A model generated the notes under the pieces. That model did no database searches and was not told where the DNA came from. It saw only the letters and a program-made list of their open reading frames with translations. Below, piece by piece: positions 31,909 to 41,270 of a DNA stretch of 64,000 nt. The translations under genes and the position numbers were made by a program. Source of the stretch: Saccharothrix luteola. GTDB lineage: Bacteria; Actinomycetota; Actinomycetes; Mycobacteriales; Pseudonocardiaceae. The stretch covers positions 62,001 through 126,000 of the forward strand of contig NZ_JAJHUO010000025.1 in the NCBI RefSeq assembly GCF_020859565.1. Reading direction: 5' to 3'. The stretch's first letter is position 1. The number at the start of each line of letters is the position of its first letter.

Positions 31909-32616
31909 GTGAAGACCGTGCTGGTGCTGGGTGGCACGGGCGAGGCCCGTGACCTGGCCCGGCAGCTCACCGACGTCCGCGTGATCTCGTCGCTGGCCGG
32001 CCGGGTGGCCGACCCCAAGCTGCCCGACGGCGAGGTCCGGATCGGCGGCTTCGGCGGCGTGGAAGGGCTCGTGGCCTACCTGGGGGCCGAACGCGTGGAC
32101 GCCGTCGTGGACGCCACCCACCCGTTCGCCGACCGCATCACCGCCAACGCCCTCGCCGCCACCGCCGCGACCGGCACGCCGTTCCTCGTGCTGCGCCGCC
32201 CCGGCTGGCCGCCCGAGGACGACTGGGTGTACGTGGACGGCGTCGCCGAAGCCGCCGCGCTCGTCGCCGGCCGCCGGGCGTTCATCACCACCGGCCGCCG
32301 GGAGCTGGCCGCGTTCACCAGCGGTGTGGCGCGCACCGTCGACCCGCCCGACCCGCCGAACCCGCGCCTGCACGTCGTCCTGGACCGTGGCCCGTACACA
32401 GTGGACGGTGAAAGCCGGCTCCTGCGCGAACACCGGATCGAAGTCCTGGTGACCAAGGACAGCGGCGGCCCGATGACGGCGGCCAAGTTGACCGCGGCCC
32501 GTCACCTCGGCATCCCCGTCGTCGTCGTGCGCCGGCCACCGCCACCACGGGCGCCGCTGGTGGAGACGGTGGCCGAGGCCGTCGACTGGCTCACCCGGGG
32601 TAGCGGCGCGGCGTGA
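31909..32616 (+). CDS. cobK: Precorrin-6A reductase
   Basis: This 235-residue protein has an N-terminal nucleotide-binding turn VLVLGGTGEARDLARQL, then VVDATHPFADRITANA and the C-terminal VTKDSGGPMTAAKLTAARHL, all CobK/CbiJ hallmarks. It reduces the corrin macrocycle with NAD(P)H. The GTG has AAAAGGA upstream. Its last 26 bp overlap the convergent cobIJ. Confidence 0.95.
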   Translation: MKTVLVLGGTGEARDLARQLTDVRVISSLAGRVADPKLPDGEVRIGGFGGVEGLVAYLGAERVDAVVDATHPFADRITANALAATAATGTPFLVLRRPGWPPEDDWVYVDGVAEAAALVAGRRAFITTGRRELAAFTSGVARTVDPPDPPNPRLHVVLDRGPYTVDGESRLLREHRIEVLVTKDSGGPMTAAKLTAARHLGIPVVVVRRPPPPRAPLVETVAEAVDWLTRGSGAA

Positions 32617-34048
32617 AGACCGTGCCACGGGCGCTGACCCGCGTCTGCGAGGACCCGACCAGCAGCAGGCACCGCATGTCCACGGTGGACGCGTCCAGGT
32701 CCGCCAACCGCACCACCCGCACGGATTCCTCCGGTCCGCCGACGTCACGCCCGACGACCACCGGCGTGTCGGGGGAGCGGTGCCGCAGCAGTAGGTCGCG
32801 CGCCTTGTCCACCTGCCACGTGCGGCTGCGCGAGGCCGGGTTGTAGATCGCCAGCACGAGGTCGGCCTTCGCCGCCGCCTCCAGCCGCTCCTCGATCACG
32901 TCCCACGGCTTGAGCCGGTCGGACAACGACACCACGCAGTAGTCGTGCCCCAGCGGCGCGCCGACCCGGCTCGCCACCGCGTGCGCCGCGGTCAACCCCG
33001 GCAGCACCGTCACCGGCACGTCCGCGAACTGCTCGTCCGTCGCCACCTCCAGCACCGCGCTGGCCATCGCGAACACCCCCGGGTCGCCCGACGACACCAC
33101 CGCGACCCGCCGCCCGCGCTTGGCCAGGTCCAGCGCGAACGCCGCCCGCTCGGCCTCCACCTTGTTGTCCGACGCGTGCCTCCGCTGCCGCGGGTTCACC
33201 GGCACCCGGTTCAGGTAGGTCACGTACCCGACCAGGTCGTCGGCCTCCGCCAACGCCCGCCGCGCCTCCGGCGTCAACCACTCGGGCCCGGCCGGGCCGA
33301 GCCCGACCACCACCACCCGGCCCTCGGATTCCGGACGAGCCGCGGGCTTGCTCGGCAGCAACGCCAACGAGAAGTACGGCACGCCGTCGGCGTCCACTTC
33401 GGACAGCGGCGCGGTCCGCTGCGCGCCGGTCGTCGCCCGCTCCACGTACCAGGCCTCGGCCAACCGCCCCGCGCGTGCCAACGCCTCCCGCACCTGCGGG
33501 AACGTCCGCCCCAGCTTCATGATCGCCACCGGGTCGCCGCCGGCCAGGTGCTCCACCAGCGCGTCCGCCGACAACGTCCCCGGCAGCACGGTCAGCACCT
33601 CGTCCCGCTCCACCAGCGGCCGGCCGATCACCGCCGCGCCCGCGCTCACCGACGTCACGCCGGGCACGACCTCGGCCTCGTACCGGTGCGCCAGCCGCTT
33701 GTGCAGGTGCATGTAGGAGCCGTAGAAGAACGGGTCGCCGGCCGCCAGCACCACCACCGTGCGCCCGGCGTCCAGGTGCGCGGCCAACCGTGCCGCGCAC
33801 TCCTCGTAGAACGCGTCGATCTCGCCCTGGTAGTCGTCGGAGTCCTCGGTCGTGACGGGGTAGACCAGCTGCTCCTCGACCTGCCCGTCCCGCAGGTAGG
33901 GCGCGGCGATCCTGCGCGCCACGCTCCGCCCGTGCCGGGCGCTGTGGAAGACGACCACGTCCGCCTCGCCGATCAGCCGCGCCGCCTTGACGGTCACCAG
34001 CTCCGGGTCGCCCGGACCGACACCGACCCCGTACAGCTTGCCCGTCAT
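32591..34048 (-). CDS. cobIJ: Fused precorrin-2 C20- and precorrin-3B C17-methyltransferase
   Basis: This 485-residue protein contains two tetrapyrrole methylase domains. Residues about 1-235 are CobI (YGVGVGPGDPELVTVKAARL, LAAGDPFFYGSYMHLHKRL). Residues about 245-485 are CobJ (VVVVGLGPAGPEWLTPEAR, VSSGDPGVFAMASAVLE, YNPASRSRTWQ). Such fusions are common in actinobacteria. The ATG overlaps the cobH stop by 4 bp. Confidence 0.95.
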   Translation of the reverse strand: MTGKLYGVGVGPGDPELVTVKAARLIGEADVVVFHSARHGRSVARRIAAPYLRDGQVEEQLVYPVTTEDSDDYQGEIDAFYEECAARLAAHLDAGRTVVVLAAGDPFFYGSYMHLHKRLAHRYEAEVVPGVTSVSAGAAVIGRPLVERDEVLTVLPGTLSADALVEHLAGGDPVAIMKLGRTFPQVREALARAGRLAEAWYVERATTGAQRTAPLSEVDADGVPYFSLALLPSKPAARPESEGRVVVVGLGPAGPEWLTPEARRALAEADDLVGYVTYLNRVPVNPRQRRHASDNKVEAERAAFALDLAKRGRRVAVVSSGDPGVFAMASAVLEVATDEQFADVPVTVLPGLTAAHAVASRVGAPLGHDYCVVSLSDRLKPWDVIEERLEAAAKADLVLAIYNPASRSRTWQVDKARDLLLRHRSPDTPVVVGRDVGGPEESVRVVRLADLDASTVDMRCLLLVGSSQTRVSARGTVFTPRRYPG

Positions 34049-34671
34049 TCTTCCTCGCTCGCGATCGCGTTGAGCGCCGCCGCGGTCATGGCGCTGCCGC
34101 CCCGCCGACCGCGCACGACCAGGTACTCCAAGCCCAGACCGTTGTCCGCCAACGCGTCCTTCGACTCCGCCGCGCCGATGAACCCGACCGGCACGCCCAG
34201 CACGGCGGCGGGCCGGGGCGCCCCCGCCGCGATCATGTCCAGCAGGTGGAACAACGCGGTCGGCGCGTTGCCGATGGCGACCACCGCGCCGGCCAGCCGG
34301 TCGCGCCACAGCTCCAACGCCGCCGCGCTGCGGGTGGTGCTCAGCTCGGCCGCCAACTCCGGCACGCGCGGGTCGCCCAACGTGCAGACGACCTCGTTGT
34401 CCGCGGGCAGCCGTCGCCGCGTCACGCCCGCCGCGACCATCTGCGCGTCGCAGAGGATCGGCGCGCCGGCCACCAGCGCCGCCCGCGCGTCACGCACGAC
34501 GTCGGCTGAGAAGTCGACGTCCGCGACCAGGTCGACCATCCCGCAGGCGTGGATCATGCGCACCACCACCCGGGACACGTCCGACGGGAACCGCGCGAGG
34601 TCCGCCTCGGCGCGGATGGTGGCGAAGGAGCGGCGGTAGATCTCCGCGCCGTCCTTGACGTAGCTGGTCAC
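34045..34671 (-). CDS. cobH: Precorrin-8X methylmutase
   Basis: This 208-residue protein moves the methyl from C11 to C12 to give hydrogenobyrinate. Landmarks are EIYRRSFATIRAEADLARFP, VVRMIHACGMVD (with the catalytic His), ILCDAQMVAAG and IGNAPTALFHLLDM. The GTG shares GTGA with the cobG stop. Confidence 0.95.
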   Translation of the reverse strand: MTSYVKDGAEIYRRSFATIRAEADLARFPSDVSRVVVRMIHACGMVDLVADVDFSADVVRDARAALVAGAPILCDAQMVAAGVTRRRLPADNEVVCTLGDPRVPELAAELSTTRSAAALELWRDRLAGAVVAIGNAPTALFHLLDMIAAGAPRPAAVLGVPVGFIGAAESKDALADNGLGLEYLVVRGRRGGSAMTAAALNAIASEEE

Positions 34672-35678
34672 TTGATCTCCTCGTACCCGTCGCCGGTCGC
34701 GACGAACTCCACCACGTCGCCGGCCGGCCTGCCGCACCGGCGTGCGCAGCCCGACCAGTGCACCCGGCCCGATGTGGTCCGGGTGTCGAGCCAGCGGGTC
34801 GCGTCGGCGCGCACGTCGGCCAGCGACTTGGCGCAGCCCGGTCGCCCGGTGCACGCGCTGACGCCGTGCCACGGGGAGTCCGGCGAGGTGAACAGGCCGC
34901 TGGTATCGCTCCCGGCCGGCAGCACCACGCTGCGCCACGGCGTGAGCCGGACCGGCACGCCGGCCAGGAGCCGCGCGTCCCATCGCCCGAACGGCACGCC
35001 CGCCACGACGACGGAACCGCGCGTCCCCGGTGCGACGGGCGTCACACCCTGCTCGATCCGGGCGTCACCCGGAACGCCCAACGCCGCCGTGATCTTCCGC
35101 ACACCGCCGTCCACTTCGGACAGCCGCCACGCGTCGCCGCGGAGCTCGCCGAACAGCCGTGCGGCGGTCACCACCGCCGCGACCGGATCGGCCACGCGCA
35201 GCCCTGAATCGTGGCCTGCCAGGAACAACGCGTCACCGACGAGCCCGACGTCACCCGACAGGCCGCTCACCGCGCCACCCACCGTGACCAGGAATCGCCC
35301 TGGCAGGGACGCCAGCTCGGGCACGCCGCACAACGCCGCGTCGATCGCGTCGACCAGCGCCTGGTTGTCCTCCAGCGGCGCGGCGACGATGTTCCGCATC
35401 CGCTCGTGCGTCATCGAGGGCAGCAGGCCGACCTCGGCCACCCGTGCGCCCAGCTCGTGCTCCGCACCCGGCGCCAGGCCCCTGATCTGCACGTTCGCTC
35501 GCGAGGTCAGTTCGAGGAACCCGTCGCCCAGCTCGATCGCGGCGGACCGGAGCGCGTCGACCTGCACGGCGTTCAGCGTCCCGCCGGGCACCCGCACGCG
35601 CGCCAACCCGCCGTCGGCGGCCTGGTGCACGTCGATGGCGCCGGGGCAGGCGTCCGGGTGAGTTCGATCCGCGGGCAT
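34668..35678 (-). CDS. cobG: Precorrin-3B synthase (ferredoxin/sulfite-reductase-like)
   Basis: This 336-residue Fe-S protein of the nitrite/sulfite reductase superfamily has LTSRANVQIRGL in the ferredoxin-like half. Two cysteine pairs for a 4Fe-4S cluster lie near the C-terminus (CTGRPGCAKS and GCARRCGRP). It hydroxylates C20 with O2, the marker step of the aerobic route. It is first of the minus-strand cobG-cobH-cobIJ operon, divergent from cobN. Confidence 0.92.
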   Translation of the reverse strand: MPADRTHPDACPGAIDVHQAADGGLARVRVPGGTLNAVQVDALRSAAIELGDGFLELTSRANVQIRGLAPGAEHELGARVAEVGLLPSMTHERMRNIVAAPLEDNQALVDAIDAALCGVPELASLPGRFLVTVGGAVSGLSGDVGLVGDALFLAGHDSGLRVADPVAAVVTAARLFGELRGDAWRLSEVDGGVRKITAALGVPGDARIEQGVTPVAPGTRGSVVVAGVPFGRWDARLLAGVPVRLTPWRSVVLPAGSDTSGLFTSPDSPWHGVSACTGRPGCAKSLADVRADATRWLDTRTTSGRVHWSGCARRCGRPAGDVVEFVATGDGYEEIK

Positions 35679-35692
35679 GGACTGGATGCTAA

Positions 35693-35815
35693 CTGCCGTT
35701 AGGGTGACCTCCGAACGGCGAAGCAGCAGGAGGAAGCCGGTGTGAATCCGGCGCGGTCCCGCCACTGTGACCGGGGGAGTCCCCGGGAGTCAGGAACTCC
35801 GCTCGCCGTCCCCTA
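35693..35815 (+). promoter_or_regulatory. Cobalamin (B12) riboswitch
   Basis: The stretch contains the conserved core GGAAGCCGGTGTGAATCCGG (near 35731), the GCGGTCCCGCCACTGTGA B12-box (near 35752) and a following AGTCAGGA segment (near 35788). Upstream GGTGAC and downstream CGCTCGCCGTC complete the fold. It reads toward cobN, whose GTG is about 40 bp past the end, so adenosylcobalamin binding should shut off cobN, probably by hiding its ribosome site. No such element is seen on the cobG side. Confidence 0.95.
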
Positions 35816-35853
35816 CGACCGGGGCGAGGACCCCCGAGGGATGGAGCCCGCAC

Positions 35854-38800
35854 GTGATCCTGCTGTTGTCGACCTCCGACACCGACCTGCTGTCCGCCCG
35901 CGCGAGTGGCGCCGACTACCGCCTGGCCAACCCCGCCCGCACCGCCGTGGACGACCTCCCGGCGCTGGTGGAGGGCGTCGACCTGGTGGTCGTGCGCATC
36001 CTCGGCGGACGCCGGATGTGGGAGGAAGGGCTGGACTGGCTGCTCGCCTCGGGCCTGCCGGTCGTCGTGCTGGGCGGTGAGCAGAACCCCGACGCGCCGC
36101 TGATGGAGCTGTCGACCGTGCCCGGCGGCGTCTGCGCCGAGGCGCACGCCTACCTGGCGCACGGCGGCGCGGCGAACCTCGCGCAGCTGCACCACTTCCT
36201 GTCCGACACGGTGCTGCTCACCGGCCACGGCTTCGCGCCGCCCGCGCCGACGCCCACCTGGGGCCTGCTCGAACGGCAGGACGCGGGCGAGGGCCCGACC
36301 ATCGCCGTGCTGTACTACCGGGCCCACCACGTGGCCGGGAACACGGCGTTCGTGCACGCGCTGTGCGACGCGATCGTGGCCAAGGGCGGCCGTCCGCTGC
36401 CGGTCTACTGCGCCTCCCTCCGCACGGCGGAGCAGGAGCTGCTGGCCGTGCTCGGCACGGCCGACGCCCTGGTGGTGACCGTGCTCGCGGCCGGCGGCAC
36501 CAAGCCCGCCTCCGCGTCCGCCGGCGGTGACGACGACGCGTGGGACGTGGGCGCCCTGGCCGCCCTCGACGTGCCGATCCTCCAGGCCCTGTGCTTGACC
36601 AGCAGCCGTGCCGCCTGGGACGAGAACGACGACGGGCTGTCCCCTTTGGACACCGCCACCCAGGTCGCGATCCCGGAGTTCGACGGCCGGATCATCACGG
36701 TGCCGTTCTCGTTCAAGGAGGTCGACGAGGACGGCCTCACGGTCTACGTCGCCGACGAGGAACGCGCGGCGCGGGTCGCGGGCATCGCCGTGCGCCACGG
36801 CCGGCTGCGGCACGTCCCGCCGGCCGAACGGCGCATCGCGGTGATGCTGTCGGCCTACCCGACCAAGCACTCCCGCATCGGCAACGCGGTCGGCCTCGAC
36901 ACGCCGGCCAGCGTCGTGCGGCTGCTCACCGCCATGGCGGAGCACGGCTACGACATCGGCGACGAGCTGCCCGGCGTGGCCGACCTCGACGGCGACGCGT
37001 TGATCCACGCCCTCATCGCCGCCGGCGGCCAGGACGCGAACTGGCTCACCGAGGAGCAGCTCCAGGGCAACCCCGTCCGGCTGCCCGCGGCCCGCTACCG
37101 GCAGTGGTACGCCACCCTGCCCGAGGACACGCGCCACGGGATGGAGCGGCACTGGGGCGAGGCGCCCGGCGAGCTGTTCGTCGACCGGTCGAAGGACCCC
37201 GACGGCGAGATCGTGCTGGCCGCCCTGCGCTCCGGCAACGTCGTGGTCATGGTCCAGCCGCCGCGCGGCTTCGGCGAGAACCCCATCGCCATCTACCACG
37301 ACCCGGACCTGCCGCCGAGCCACCACTACCTCGCCGCCTACCGCTGGCTGGAGGACGAGTTCGGCGCGGACGCCGTGGTGCACGTGGGCAAGCACGGCAA
37401 CCTGGAGTGGCTGCCCGGCAAGACCGTCGGCATGTCGGCCGGCTGCGGCCCCGACGCGGCGCTGGGCGACCTGCCGCTGATCTACCCGTTCCTGGTCAAC
37501 GACCCGGGCGAGGGCACCCAGGCGAAACGCCGGGCGCACGCCACCCTGGTCGACCACCTCGTGCCGCCCATGGCCCGGGCCGACAGCTACGGCGACATCG
37601 CCCGGCTGGAGCAGCTGCTCGACGAGCACGGCACCATCGCCGCGATGGACCCGGCGAAGCTGCCGGCGATCCGGGCCCAGATCTGGACCCTCATCCAGGC
37701 CGCCAAGCTCGACCACGACCTGGGCCTGTCCGATCGGCCGCACGACGACGGGTTCGACGAGCTGATCCTGCACGTCGACGGCTGGCTTTGCGAGGTCAAG
37801 GACGTCCAGATCCGCGACGGCCTGCACGTGCTCGGGCAGGCGCCCACCGGCGAGACCAGGGTGAACCTGGTGCTGTCGATCCTGCAGGCCAAGCAGATGT
37901 GGGCCGGCCAGGTCGCCGCGCTGCCCGGCCTGCGCGAGGCGCTGGGCCTGACCGAGTCCGGCGACGACCGGACCGCCACCGACCGGGTCGAGGCACAGGC
38001 CCGCGCGCTCGTCCAAGCGATGGAAGACGCCAATTGGGACGTGAACGCCGCCCGGACGCTCACCGACCGGGAGGACGTGGCGCGGATCCTGGAGTTCGCC
38101 GCGCTGGAGGTCGTGCCCCGGCTGGCCCGCACCACGGACGAGCTGACGAACGTGCTGCACGCCCTGGACGGCGGCTACGTGCCCGCCGGTCCGAGCGGCT
38201 CGCCGCTGCGCGGCCTGGTGAACGTGCTGCCCACCGGCCGCAACTTCTACTCGGTCGACCCCAAGGCGGTGCCGTCCCGCCTGGCCTGGGAGACCGGCCA
38301 GGCCATGGCCGACTCGCTGCTGGAGCGCTACCGCGCCGAGACGGGGGAGTGGCCACCGTCGGTCGGCCTGTCGGTCTGGGGCACGAGCGCGATGCGCACG
38401 GCGGGTGACGACATCGCCGAGGTGCTGGCCCTGCTCGGCGTGCGGCCCGAATGGGACGACCAGTCGCGCCGGGTGAGCGGACTGGAAGTGATCCCGCTCG
38501 CCGAGTTGAACCGGCCGCGAATCGACGTCACGGTCCGGATCAGCGGCTTCTTCCGCGACGCATTCCCCCACGTCGTGTCACTGCTCGACGACGCCGTGCG
38601 ACTGGTCGCGAACTTGGACGAGTCGGCCTCGGACAACTACGTCCGGGCGCACGCCCAAGCCGATCTGGCGCAGCACAACGACCCGCGCCGGGCGACAATG
38701 CGGATCTTCGGCAGCAAACCCGGCGCGTACGGCGCCGGCCTGCTCCCGCTCATCGACAGCCGCAACTGGCGCGACGACGCCGACTTGGCCGAGGTGTACG

Positions 38801-39420
38801 CGGTGTGGGGCGGCTACGCCTACGGCCGCGAACTCGACGGAGTCGAAGCCCGGCCGGCGATGGAGAGCGCCTACAAGCGCATCGCGGTGGCGGCGAAGAA
38901 CATCGACACGCGTGAACACGACATCGCCGATTCCGACGACTACTTCCAATACCACGGCGGAATGATCGCGACCGTGCGCGCGCTCACCGGTCAAGCGCCC
39001 GCCGCTTATGTCGGCGACAGCACGCGGCCCGATGCGGTGCGCACCAGAACGCTGAACGAGGAGACGAACCGGATCTTCCGCGCCCGCGTGGTCAACCCGA
39101 GGTGGTTGGCCGCGATGCGCAAGCACGGGTACAAGGGGGCGTTCGAACTCGCGGCCACCGTCGACTACCTGTTCGGCTACGACGCCACCACCGGCGTGGT
39201 CGCGGACTGGATGTACGAGCAGCTCGTGGCGAGCTACGTGCTGGACCCGGTGAACCGGGAGTTCCTGGCCCGGTCCAACCCGTGGGCGCTGCACGGCATC
39301 TCCGAACGGCTCCTGGAGGCGGCCGAACGGGGTATGTGGGAGCACCCGGAGCCGGAGACGCTGGAAGCGCTGCGAAAGGCCTACCTCGAAACCGAGGGCG
39401 ATCTGGAGGACGGCGGCTGA
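35854..39420 (+). CDS. cobN: Cobaltochelatase subunit CobN
   Basis: This 1188-residue large subunit of the ATP-dependent cobaltochelatase inserts Co(II) into hydrogenobyrinate a,c-diamide in the aerobic route. Landmarks are VVRILGGRRMWEEGLDWLL, AVLYYRAHHVAGNTAFVHAL and VGKHGNLEWLPGKTVGMS. GVNPYP is replaced by the actinobacterial GRNFYSVDPKAVPSRLAW. The length is usual for the family (1150-1280). GTG 35854 has GGGATGGAG upstream. Expression is under the riboswitch. The partner ATPase/VWA subunits are not in this window. Confidence 0.96.
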   Translation: MILLLSTSDTDLLSARASGADYRLANPARTAVDDLPALVEGVDLVVVRILGGRRMWEEGLDWLLASGLPVVVLGGEQNPDAPLMELSTVPGGVCAEAHAYLAHGGAANLAQLHHFLSDTVLLTGHGFAPPAPTPTWGLLERQDAGEGPTIAVLYYRAHHVAGNTAFVHALCDAIVAKGGRPLPVYCASLRTAEQELLAVLGTADALVVTVLAAGGTKPASASAGGDDDAWDVGALAALDVPILQALCLTSSRAAWDENDDGLSPLDTATQVAIPEFDGRIITVPFSFKEVDEDGLTVYVADEERAARVAGIAVRHGRLRHVPPAERRIAVMLSAYPTKHSRIGNAVGLDTPASVVRLLTAMAEHGYDIGDELPGVADLDGDALIHALIAAGGQDANWLTEEQLQGNPVRLPAARYRQWYATLPEDTRHGMERHWGEAPGELFVDRSKDPDGEIVLAALRSGNVVVMVQPPRGFGENPIAIYHDPDLPPSHHYLAAYRWLEDEFGADAVVHVGKHGNLEWLPGKTVGMSAGCGPDAALGDLPLIYPFLVNDPGEGTQAKRRAHATLVDHLVPPMARADSYGDIARLEQLLDEHGTIAAMDPAKLPAIRAQIWTLIQAAKLDHDLGLSDRPHDDGFDELILHVDGWLCEVKDVQIRDGLHVLGQAPTGETRVNLVLSILQAKQMWAGQVAALPGLREALGLTESGDDRTATDRVEAQARALVQAMEDANWDVNAARTLTDREDVARILEFAALEVVPRLARTTDELTNVLHALDGGYVPAGPSGSPLRGLVNVLPTGRNFYSVDPKAVPSRLAWETGQAMADSLLERYRAETGEWPPSVGLSVWGTSAMRTAGDDIAEVLALLGVRPEWDDQSRRVSGLEVIPLAELNRPRIDVTVRISGFFRDAFPHVVSLLDDAVRLVANLDESASDNYVRAHAQADLAQHNDPRRATMRIFGSKPGAYGAGLLPLIDSRNWRDDADLAEVYAVWGGYAYGRELDGVEARPAMESAYKRIAVAAKNIDTREHDIADSDDYFQYHGGMIATVRALTGQAPAAYVGDSTRPDAVRTRTLNEETNRIFRARVVNPRWLAAMRKHGYKGAFELAATVDYLFGYDATTGVVADWMYEQLVASYVLDPVNREFLARSNPWALHGISERLLEAAERGMWEHPEPETLEALRKAYLETEGDLEDGG

Positions 39421-39886
39421 GCCGTCACACCGCCCGTTCGCGGTCTATAACGTCGCGGAAACGCGTCGATCATGAGGGGTACCCCTATATCCCGGGACGC
39501 CGCGCGCGTGACGAAACACTTCGGTGAAACATTGGTCCTGAATGGACGTCCCGTCACGCGGCGCGGGCCGTCCGGCGGTGACTCGGCCGGCCGGTGACGC
39601 CACCCGGTCGGCCGACTCGCGCTACCCGTCCGGACGACTCGGCGCGCGACTGTCCGCGACTCGCGGTGTGGCGCTGCCGGACACGCGCACACTTCCGGTG
39701 CAGACTGGTGGCGGGTGAGCGGGTTCGCGACTCGGGAATCTTTTCGGGCCGTTCGGCGCGGAGATGAACCGAGCGTGTCCGACCGGTCTACGAACAGTGC
39801 CTGAACGGACCACTGCACGCACGGCTAGCAGAATCGGTCCAGCAAGGCAAATGACGCAACGTCGGTAACAGCGCGGACACGGGAGC

Positions 39887-39917
39887 TTGACACAACTCCG
39901 TGGCGCGAACCACACTC
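39887..39917 (+). promoter_or_regulatory. cebE: Probable cebE promoter
   Basis: TTGACA (39887-39892) is a consensus -35 box; CACACT about 18-19 bp downstream is the best -10 candidate. The CebR palindrome starts just downstream, near the expected transcription start, as a roadblock operator would. Confidence 0.5.
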
Positions 39918-39927
39918 CCCCAAAACC

Positions 39928-39941
39928 TGGGAGCGCTCCCA
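39928..39941. promoter_or_regulatory. CebR operator upstream of cebE
   Basis: TGGGAGCGCTCCCA is the exact 14-bp palindrome known as the CebR box in Streptomyces, here within a 16-bp perfect dyad (CTGGGAGCGCTCCCAG). CebR is encoded as the last gene of the same operon, so the circuit is autoregulatory and cellobiose-relieved. Confidence 0.93.
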
Positions 39942-39974
39942 GAACGTTCACCGCCGATCAACTGAGGAGTTCTC

Positions 39975-41270
39975 GTGCGCTACCGTCGAGCAGGCTTGGC
40001 CAAAGTCCTGGCCTGCACCGCAGTGCTTGCCGCAGTCGCCACGGCCTGTGGCTCGGGAGGGTCCGGCACGTCGTCAGATGGCAAGGTCGAGCTGACCATC
40101 GCGACCTTCAACGAGTTCGGCTACGAGGAGCTCCTCAAGGAGTACGAGGCCGCGAACCCGAACGTCAAGGTCACGCAGCGCAAGACCGGCCAGGGCGCGC
40201 CGCACCACCAGAACCTGTTCACCAAGCTGGGCGCGGGCTCCGGCCTGGCCGACGTCGAGGCCGTCGAAGAGGGCTTCCTCAGCCAGGTCATGGCCAAGTC
40301 GGGCCAGTTCGAGGACCTGAAGGAGATCGGTCCGAAGGACGTCCGCGAGGACCGCTGGCTGCAGTGGAAGGTCGACGCCGTCACGACCAAGGACGGCAAG
40401 CTCATCGGCTACGGCACCGACATCGGCCCGCTGGCCATGTGCTACCGCAAGGACATGCTGGAGGCCGCCGGCCTGCCGTCCGACGCCGAGGGCGTGAAGG
40501 CCCTGTTCGCGACCTGGGACTCGTACTTCCAGGCCGGTGACACCTACGTGCAGAAGACCGGCAAGCCGTGGTTCGACTCGGCCGCGCAGATCTTCAACCC
40601 GATGCACAACCAGGAGAAGACCGGCTACTTCGACCGCGACGACAAGCTCGTGATCGAGGGCGGCAACGGCAACAACGACAAGAAGATCTGGGACCAGGTC
40701 ACCAGCGCCGTCGCGCGCGGCCAGTCGGCCAAGCTCGCCGCGTGGAGCCCGGAGTGGCAGACCGGCTTCAAGGAGTCGGCGTTCGCCACCAAGACCTGCC
40801 CGTCCTGGATGCTGGGTGTCATCGAGGGCAACGCCGGTCCCGACCACAAGGGCAAGTGGGCCGTCACGGCGGCGTTCCCCGGCGGCGGCGGCAACTGGGG
40901 CGGCTCGTACCTGACCGTCCCGAAGCAGGGCAAGAACAAGGCCGAGGCCGCCAAGCTGGCCGCGTGGCTGACCGCGCCGGAGCAGCAGATCAAGGCGTTC
41001 AAGGCCAAGGGCACCTTCCCGAGCCAGACCGAGGCCCTGATCTCCCCGGAGCTGCTCAACCAGACCAGCGAGTACTTCGGCGGCGAGAAGGTCGGCATGC
41101 TGTTCGCCGAGCAGGCCAACAAGGTCGCGGCGGCCCAGTACAAGGGCCCGCAGGACGGCGAGATCCAGGACAACGTGGTCTCCCCGGCGCTCGCGTCGGT
41201 CGAGCAGGGCACGTCGCCTGACGAGGCGTGGGCGAAGGTCATCGAGGGAGCCAAGAAGGCTGCCAAGTAA
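39975..41270 (+). CDS. cebE: Cellobiose/cellotriose ABC transporter substrate-binding lipoprotein
   Basis: This 431-residue protein has a lipoprotein signal ending at the VATACGSGG lipobox. The mature SBP_bac_1 domain shows VELTIATFNEFGYEELLKEY, GAGSGLADVEAVEEGFLSQV, then IGYGTDIGPLAMCYRKDML and the late KGTFPSQTEA. The GTG has TGAGGAG seven bases upstream. It captures cello-oligosaccharides outside the membrane for CebFG. Its stop overlaps the cebF ATG (TAATG). Confidence 0.95.
   Translation: MRYRRAGLAKVLACTAVLAAVATACGSGGSGTSSDGKVELTIATFNEFGYEELLKEYEAANPNVKVTQRKTGQGAPHHQNLFTKLGAGSGLADVEAVEEGFLSQVMAKSGQFEDLKEIGPKDVREDRWLQWKVDAVTTKDGKLIGYGTDIGPLAMCYRKDMLEAAGLPSDAEGVKALFATWDSYFQAGDTYVQKTGKPWFDSAAQIFNPMHNQEKTGYFDRDDKLVIEGGNGNNDKKIWDQVTSAVARGQSAKLAAWSPEWQTGFKESAFATKTCPSWMLGVIEGNAGPDHKGKWAVTAAFPGGGGNWGGSYLTVPKQGKNKAEAAKLAAWLTAPEQQIKAFKAKGTFPSQTEALISPELLNQTSEYFGGEKVGMLFAEQANKVAAAQYKGPQDGEIQDNVVSPALASVEQGTSPDEAWAKVIEGAKKAAK

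Larger units (their letters stand above)
39421..39974. other. 554-bp intergenic region between cobN and cebE
   Basis: No gene is supported. It holds an AGGGGTACCCCT palindrome (39475-39486), which may mark the end of the cobN transcript, then about 350 bp of mixed sequence. The cebE promoter and the CebR box (annotated separately) stand near the right end. Short minus-strand open frames here are Arg/Pro/Ser-rich and look random. Confidence 0.6.

Noticed and set aside
35689..38571. 960-codon open frame on the minus strand across cobN
   Set aside because: It is a mirror of the cobN codon pattern in very GC-rich DNA; composition is Arg/Gln/His/Gly-rich with no recognisable domain, while cobN is certain.
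39381..39951. Two overlapping minus-strand frames between cobN and cebE
   Set aside because: Arg/Pro/Ser-rich, no ribosome site, no domain; the area holds the cebE promoter and operator.
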